Positions 60,641-64,000 of a DNA stretch of 64,000 bases are shown in pieces (positions within the stretch are counted from its first letter, which is position 1; each line of letters starts with the position of its first letter). Under the pieces are notes generated by a model. That model did not search any database, was not told the DNA's origin, and was given only the letters and a program-made list of their open reading frames with translations. The stretch covers positions 1-64,000 of the forward strand of contig NZ_JNWQ01000019.1 in assembly GCF_000716875.1 (NCBI RefSeq), given 5' to 3'. Made by a program: the position numbers and the translations under genes. This DNA is from Streptomyces novaecaesareae (lineage in GTDB: Bacteria > Actinomycetota > Actinomycetes > Streptomycetales > Streptomycetaceae).

Positions 60641-61648
60641 GGTCGCAGCGTAGGCGAAACGATTCTCCAAAGCCCCGGCGATCGGTCTGGTGCGGGTCAG
60701 GTGCAGCCGGGCCCGGGCGATCCGGTCGTCCTCCTGCAGCATGGCGATCTCGAACGCCACGCCGTCCACCGCCGGTGACTCCACGACCCGCACCACGCAG
60801 TCGGTCGGCAGCTCGAACTCGCCGAAGCGGGTGAAGTCCGCCTCCACCCGGGTGAGCAGCAGGCTGCGCAGCGAGAGCCCGAACAGCTCCCGCGCCGCGT
60901 ACATCGCGGACTGCCGGAAGGCCTCGAAGATCAGCGCACCCGGGATGTGGTCCAGCGGGTGGTCGAAGAGCGCCGGGTTGCCCTGGTCGACGACGACCCG
61001 GGTGCGCAGCTCGTCGTGGCCCACCTCGACCCCGGCCAGCACCACGTTCTGCCCGGAGGCGCGGCCGACCGAGATCGCCGGTACCCGGCGGCCGGTGTGG
61101 TGCGGCCGGGCCGGGGCCAGCGCGAGGGCGGCACGGCCCTTGTCGCGCATCCGGTCCCAGGCCGCGCCCGGCATCCACTGGCACACGGTGCGCATGGTGG
61201 CGGCCTCGCCGCCGTCCACCGAGAGGACCAGGTCGAGGCTGCTGCCGGTGACGACACCGTCCCGGCGCTTGAGGCCGGCCTGGCGGGCCCGGATCACGGC
61301 ATGGCCGGGACGCGCCCCGATCCGCAGCGCCTCGGGGTCGGTGATGTCCAGTTCCCCGCTGACGAAGATGAACTTGTCGTCCAGCGGCGCGCCGAGGTAG
61401 GTGTGCGCGACGTAGATGGAGGCCTGGCGGAACACCTCGACCAGCAGCAGCGGGTCGTAGGCGGCGGGCGCGGTGACGTTGTCACCGTAGAAGCCGTGGA
61501 CACGCGGGAGCTGTGCGGCGATGAGGTACTCGTCCTCGGCGACCCGGACGGAGTCGGTGAGGAAGACCTCGCAGATGGCGGCCCGGTGGACGGTGGCTCT
61601 CGGGACGGTGTTCGAGTACGTGAGCGTACCGTCGAGGACTGCGGACAT
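60632..61648 (-). CDS. AfsA-family gamma-butyrolactone synthase-like protein
   Basis: 338-residue protein with two AfsA hot-dog repeats: first LIAAQLPRVHGFYGDN, DPLLLVEVFRQASIYVAHTY; second RTRVVVDQGNPALFDHPLDH, IPGALIFEAFRQSAMYAARE. AfsA proteins couple a beta-ketoacyl-ACP to dihydroxyacetone phosphate, the first step to A-factor-type signals. AGGGAGAAG eight bases before ATG 61648. No gamma-butyrolactone receptor of the TetR type lies beside it, and no reductase partner, so it may be an orphan or serve a related pathway (butenolide, furan). Confidence 0.9.
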   Translation of the reverse strand: MSAVLDGTLTYSNTVPRATVHRAAICEVFLTDSVRVAEDEYLIAAQLPRVHGFYGDNVTAPAAYDPLLLVEVFRQASIYVAHTYLGAPLDDKFIFVSGELDITDPEALRIGARPGHAVIRARQAGLKRRDGVVTGSSLDLVLSVDGGEAATMRTVCQWMPGAAWDRMRDKGRAALALAPARPHHTGRRVPAISVGRASGQNVVLAGVEVGHDELRTRVVVDQGNPALFDHPLDHIPGALIFEAFRQSAMYAARELFGLSLRSLLLTRVEADFTRFGEFELPTDCVVRVVESPAVDGVAFEIAMLQEDDRIARARLHLTRTRPIAGALENRFAYAATGV

Positions 61649-61702
61649 GGCTGGGCTTCTCCCTCTGTGCTCCTGCACGCTGTGGTCCCGCATGCAGGTA
61701 CT

Positions 61703-61746
61703 CCTCCGACCAGAGGTGCGGGCGTGATCGTACCTCTGGTCGGAGG
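61703..61746 (-). promoter_or_regulatory. 15 bp perfect inverted repeat over the afsA-like promoter
   Basis: CCTCCGACCAGAGGT (61703-61717) and ACCTCTGGTCGGAGG (61732-61746), 14 bp apart. Read toward the gene, TACGAT at 61728-61733 straddles the edge of the upstream arm and would be the -10 box, so transcription would begin in the spacer. It could be an operator, or fold at the 5' end of the message if transcription starts further upstream. Confidence 0.65.
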
Positions 61747-61971
61747 CGAAGCCACTCTGGCATGGACCACCCGGGAACAAACAGGCGCCCCAAACCCCGG
61801 GTGGGCCGCGTGGGCCGCGTTGCGGGGATTGGCCGGGTCAGCGACCCGCGACCAGCGGGTACGCCGACGGCCCGCCGCAACCTCGCGACGGGCCGTCCGG
61901 CAGAGCCGGACTTGAGTGGACTGGACCGGGCCGGGCTGGGCCGGGCCGGGCTGATCCAGGCCGGGCGGGCG
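61747..61971. other. Gene-free GC-rich stretch
   Basis: Between the afsA-like promoter and the end of the hydrolase gene. Contains short GGGCCG and GGCCGGGCT direct repeats (about 61800-61830 and 61920-61970) that could act as weak transcription stops. I see no coding sequence. Confidence 0.4.
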
Positions 61972-63783
61972 TCAGCCGAGCGGCAGGTCCAGGCGCGCCT
62001 CGCTCCCGTTCAGGGAGCTGACGGTGGTCGTGCTGCCTTCACTGCCGGTGAACGCGTACAGCTGGTCGCGGCTGTTGACCACCAGCGCGAGGCGGTGGCC
62101 GTCCGGCAGGTCGTAGGCGGCGGGCTGGAGCTTCCAGCTGACCGTGCGGTCCGTACCGGCGGGCAGGGTCGGGTCGGTGAACGGCTCGTGCGTGATGATC
62201 CGCGCGGTGCCGTCCGGGGCGACGTCGAACAGGTACGCCACCAGGGTGACGGCCCCGGCCGTGTTGCGCACCGCCAGCCGCACCGTCGCGGCGCCGCGGA
62301 TCCGGCGGGCCACACCCTCCGGGCCGGACAGCGGGTCGGTGGACCAGACGAGCAGCCGCGCCCGCTCGAACCCGTCCGCGTCATAGACCTTGGGGCTGCC
62401 GAACCACTCCTTCTGCCCGGTCCCCATGATGGCGTCCATGGCCGTGGCGGACGTCAGGCTGCCGGCCGTGAAGTCCCGGGTCCAGCCGGTGGTCGGCTTC
62501 TCGGCCAGCGCGCCGTCACCGGTGCCGCCGGTGCCGGTCGGGTACCAGGCCTCCGTGTCGGTGGGCTCCCCGGACCACGTCGGGTACGGCTCGCGGCGCG
62601 CCGGGACGGTGATCCGCCGGCCACCGCCGATGACCGCCTTGGTCTGGTAGGTGAACATGATCTGGTTGTTCACCTCGGGCCAGCCGGGCACCCCGTTGTC
62701 CTTGCCGAGCAGGTGGTGGTCCAGCCAGGCGTAGGCCTCCTGCATCGGCGCCAGCAGCCCGGGGAACGCCACACCGCTCAACACGCCGGTGATGCCGGGG
62801 CCCTCGGGGGCGCCGTGGTCGCCGATCCACGTGTTCAGGTGCTTCGGCACGGCAAGCCCGGTGAAGGTGTCGAGCACCGTGGAGATCGGGAACAGGCTCT
62901 CGTGCCAGGTGTTGGAGACGAAGGTCGGGATGCCCCGCTCGTTGGTGCGGTCGACGTACGTCTCCGGGGAGCGGCGGGTGCCCCACCGCACCACGGCGTC
63001 CATGTTCTCGCCGTTCTCGAAGTCCCGGAGGATCTGCTGCGTCTCCGGGTCGAACTTGTCCTCCAGCTCACCACCGGTGAACTCGATCAGCTTCTTCACG
63101 GCCTCCGTGTGCCGGGTGCCGTTGTCGTACAGGCTGGTGGCCAGGTTGCCCCAGGTGCTCAGCGCGACCACCGTGGAGACCCGGTTGTCCTGGTCGTGTG
63201 CGGCGACCAGCTGGCTGATCCCGGAACCGTAGGACAACCCGAGGAAGCCGACCGCGCTCGGACCGAACGCCTCCTCGGCGTAGGTGATCACCTCGGAGCC
63301 GTCGGACCAGTCATTGGGCCCCGCGACATCGATGAAGCCCTCGGACGTGGACACCCACCCGTCGATGCCGATACCGCGCGGCGTGTACGCCAGCACGTGG
63401 TAGCCGCGCGCGGCCAGCGAGAGGTAGCCGAACATGAACGGCAGCCAGCCGTACGGGTTCCACCCGGCCGGCACGATCACGACCGGATGCGGCTTCCCGT
63501 CGTTCAGCTTGATCGAGAACGCCGAGAGACCGGTGCCGTCGGACGCCTGGATGCGTGTCACGTCGAACGAGGCCTGCCCGCGGATGTCGGCCACCAGCCC
63601 GGCCAGTTCACCCGGGAGCGTGACGGTCTCCGTACCCTGCACGGCGGCGAGCAGGGCCCGGGAGACGGCGATGACCGCCGGGCTGGGCGCGAGGCCGGCA
63701 TCGGCCCAGATGCCGTTGGCGGCGATGTCGTCGAGTGTCGCGTCGGTGATCGACGGGATCGGCTCTCCACCAGAAGTAGTCAT
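61972..63783 (-). CDS. CocE/PepX-type alpha/beta hydrolase
   Basis: 603-residue hydrolase related to X-prolyl dipeptidyl peptidase and cocaine esterase. N-terminal catalytic fold with nucleophile elbow GLSYGSG near residue 196 and probable catalytic histidine in WIGDHGAPEG, and a C-terminal jelly-roll domain (VARRIRGAATVRLAVRNTAG, YLFDVAPDGTARIITHEPF). No signal peptide, so cytoplasmic. AAAGG eight bases before ATG 63783 sets the start. Likely an esterase or peptidase on an unknown substrate. An operator-like dyad lies at 63888-63901. Confidence 0.87.
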   Translation of the reverse strand: MTTSGGEPIPSITDATLDDIAANGIWADAGLAPSPAVIAVSRALLAAVQGTETVTLPGELAGLVADIRGQASFDVTRIQASDGTGLSAFSIKLNDGKPHPVVIVPAGWNPYGWLPFMFGYLSLAARGYHVLAYTPRGIGIDGWVSTSEGFIDVAGPNDWSDGSEVITYAEEAFGPSAVGFLGLSYGSGISQLVAAHDQDNRVSTVVALSTWGNLATSLYDNGTRHTEAVKKLIEFTGGELEDKFDPETQQILRDFENGENMDAVVRWGTRRSPETYVDRTNERGIPTFVSNTWHESLFPISTVLDTFTGLAVPKHLNTWIGDHGAPEGPGITGVLSGVAFPGLLAPMQEAYAWLDHHLLGKDNGVPGWPEVNNQIMFTYQTKAVIGGGRRITVPARREPYPTWSGEPTDTEAWYPTGTGGTGDGALAEKPTTGWTRDFTAGSLTSATAMDAIMGTGQKEWFGSPKVYDADGFERARLLVWSTDPLSGPEGVARRIRGAATVRLAVRNTAGAVTLVAYLFDVAPDGTARIITHEPFTDPTLPAGTDRTVSWKLQPAAYDLPDGHRLALVVNSRDQLYAFTGSEGSTTTVSSLNGSEARLDLPLG

Positions 63784-63887
63784 ACGAACCACCCTTTCCA
63801 TGACAGCCGAAGGCGCCCCTGGAGGGCGCCGTCCAGACGCATCATGTTCTGGGCGCGCACGAATAAAACTGACGTCACCTCAGATGT

Positions 63888-63901
63888 CACTCGAACGAGT
63901 G
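63888..63901 (-). promoter_or_regulatory. Candidate operator upstream of the CocE-like gene
   Basis: CACTCG-AA-CGAGTG, perfect, flanked further out by TGTCA and TGACA, about 105 bp before the start. TTTTAT near 63864-63869 could be the -10 box. No regulator gene is in view. Confidence 0.45.
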
Positions 63902-63954
63902 AAATGACAGCACGGGGCGACTGGCCTGTGGGTCGGCGGGCCGGCAGGCGGAGG

Positions 63955-64000
63955 TCAGTCGACGGGGAGGCCCAAGGAGCGGAGGAGGTGGGCGAGTTCG
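63955..64000 (-). CDS. C-terminal end of a gene cut by the window edge
   Basis: The minus strand reads ELAHLLRSLGLPVD then TGA (63955-63957), with all-GC third positions in most codons. Fourteen residues are too few to name a family. Orientation matches the CocE-like gene, so they could be neighbours in one direction. Confidence 0.4.
   Translation of the reverse strand, partial: ELAHLLRSLGLPVD

Noticed and set aside
61703..61746. Classical ARE (gamma-butyrolactone receptor) site
   Set aside because: The arms CCTCCGACCAGAGGT do not match the known ARE consensus and no receptor gene is adjacent.
1..64000. tRNA, rRNA, insertion sequences, prophage
   Set aside because: No tRNA-like cloverleaf, rRNA-like stretch, transposase, integrase or phage structural gene was recognised by reading.

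Overview
The window is very GC-rich, densely coded and full of streptomycete signature genes: a conservon, an afsA-like gene, a whiJ/DUF397/ATP-binding trio, a SigE-type sigma factor, a GGDEF-EAL protein and several promoters whose -10 box sits about 7 bases before the start codon (leaderless starts). It is most likely chromosomal DNA of a member of the Streptomycetaceae (Streptomyces, Kitasatospora or a close relative). I saw no tRNA, rRNA, CRISPR array, insertion sequence or prophage.

Layout. 1-1011 is an array of eleven ~90 bp repeats that runs into two branched-chain amino-acid-type ABC ATPases (997-2411). 2.5-13.9 kb holds small metabolic and regulatory genes, often as divergent regulator/enzyme pairs (MerR/imine reductase-like, TetR/SDR, MarR/NmrA). 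13.9-20.1 kb is a urease operon reading leftward: urea-transporter remnant, ureA, a His-rich CbiX-like protein, ureB, ureC, ureF, ureG, ureD. It has no ureE. 20.5-30 kb holds a hydrolase, an ECF sigma factor with a membrane partner, a glycosyltransferase, a nucleotidyltransferase, secreted or membrane proteins, a Ser/Thr kinase and a YbaK protein. 30-33 kb carries a second array (26 bp period), leuA and a FadR-type regulator. 33.3-39 kb is a conservon (cvnABCD) followed by an FAD monooxygenase. 39-50 kb is accessory: DUF4328 and TTA-containing membrane proteins, a PLP enzyme, a beta-lactamase-fold protein, the WhiJ-like trio, two VOC proteins and two decayed genes. 50.3-54.9 kb has aat, a third array (26 bp period) and a stand-alone MbtH-A-T-R NRPS-like reductase. 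55-64 kb has a GGDEF-EAL protein, an ArsR/MFS pair, an AfsA-family gene, a CocE/PepX-type hydrolase and the end of one more gene.

The most unusual signal is a recurring 15 bp dyad, ATGAG-N5-CTCAT. It occurs in three separate arrays (11, 9 and 9 copies), as a single copy touching the leuA start, and once inside leuA. In the 26 bp arrays, sites repeat every 25-27 bp, close to 2.5 helical turns. Each array ends on a downstream gene whose start codon can be the ATG of the last repeat (proteins beginning M-S-x-A-H). This looks like a family of operator or nucleoprotein sites fused to translation starts. I know of no described element matching it.

Secondary points of interest are the His-rich CbiX-like protein in place of UreE, the MbtH-fused reductase, three copies of one long hairpin at convergent gene ends, a 15 bp perfect inverted repeat over the afsA promoter, and an in-frame stop followed by a coding-like tail at 3064-3324.
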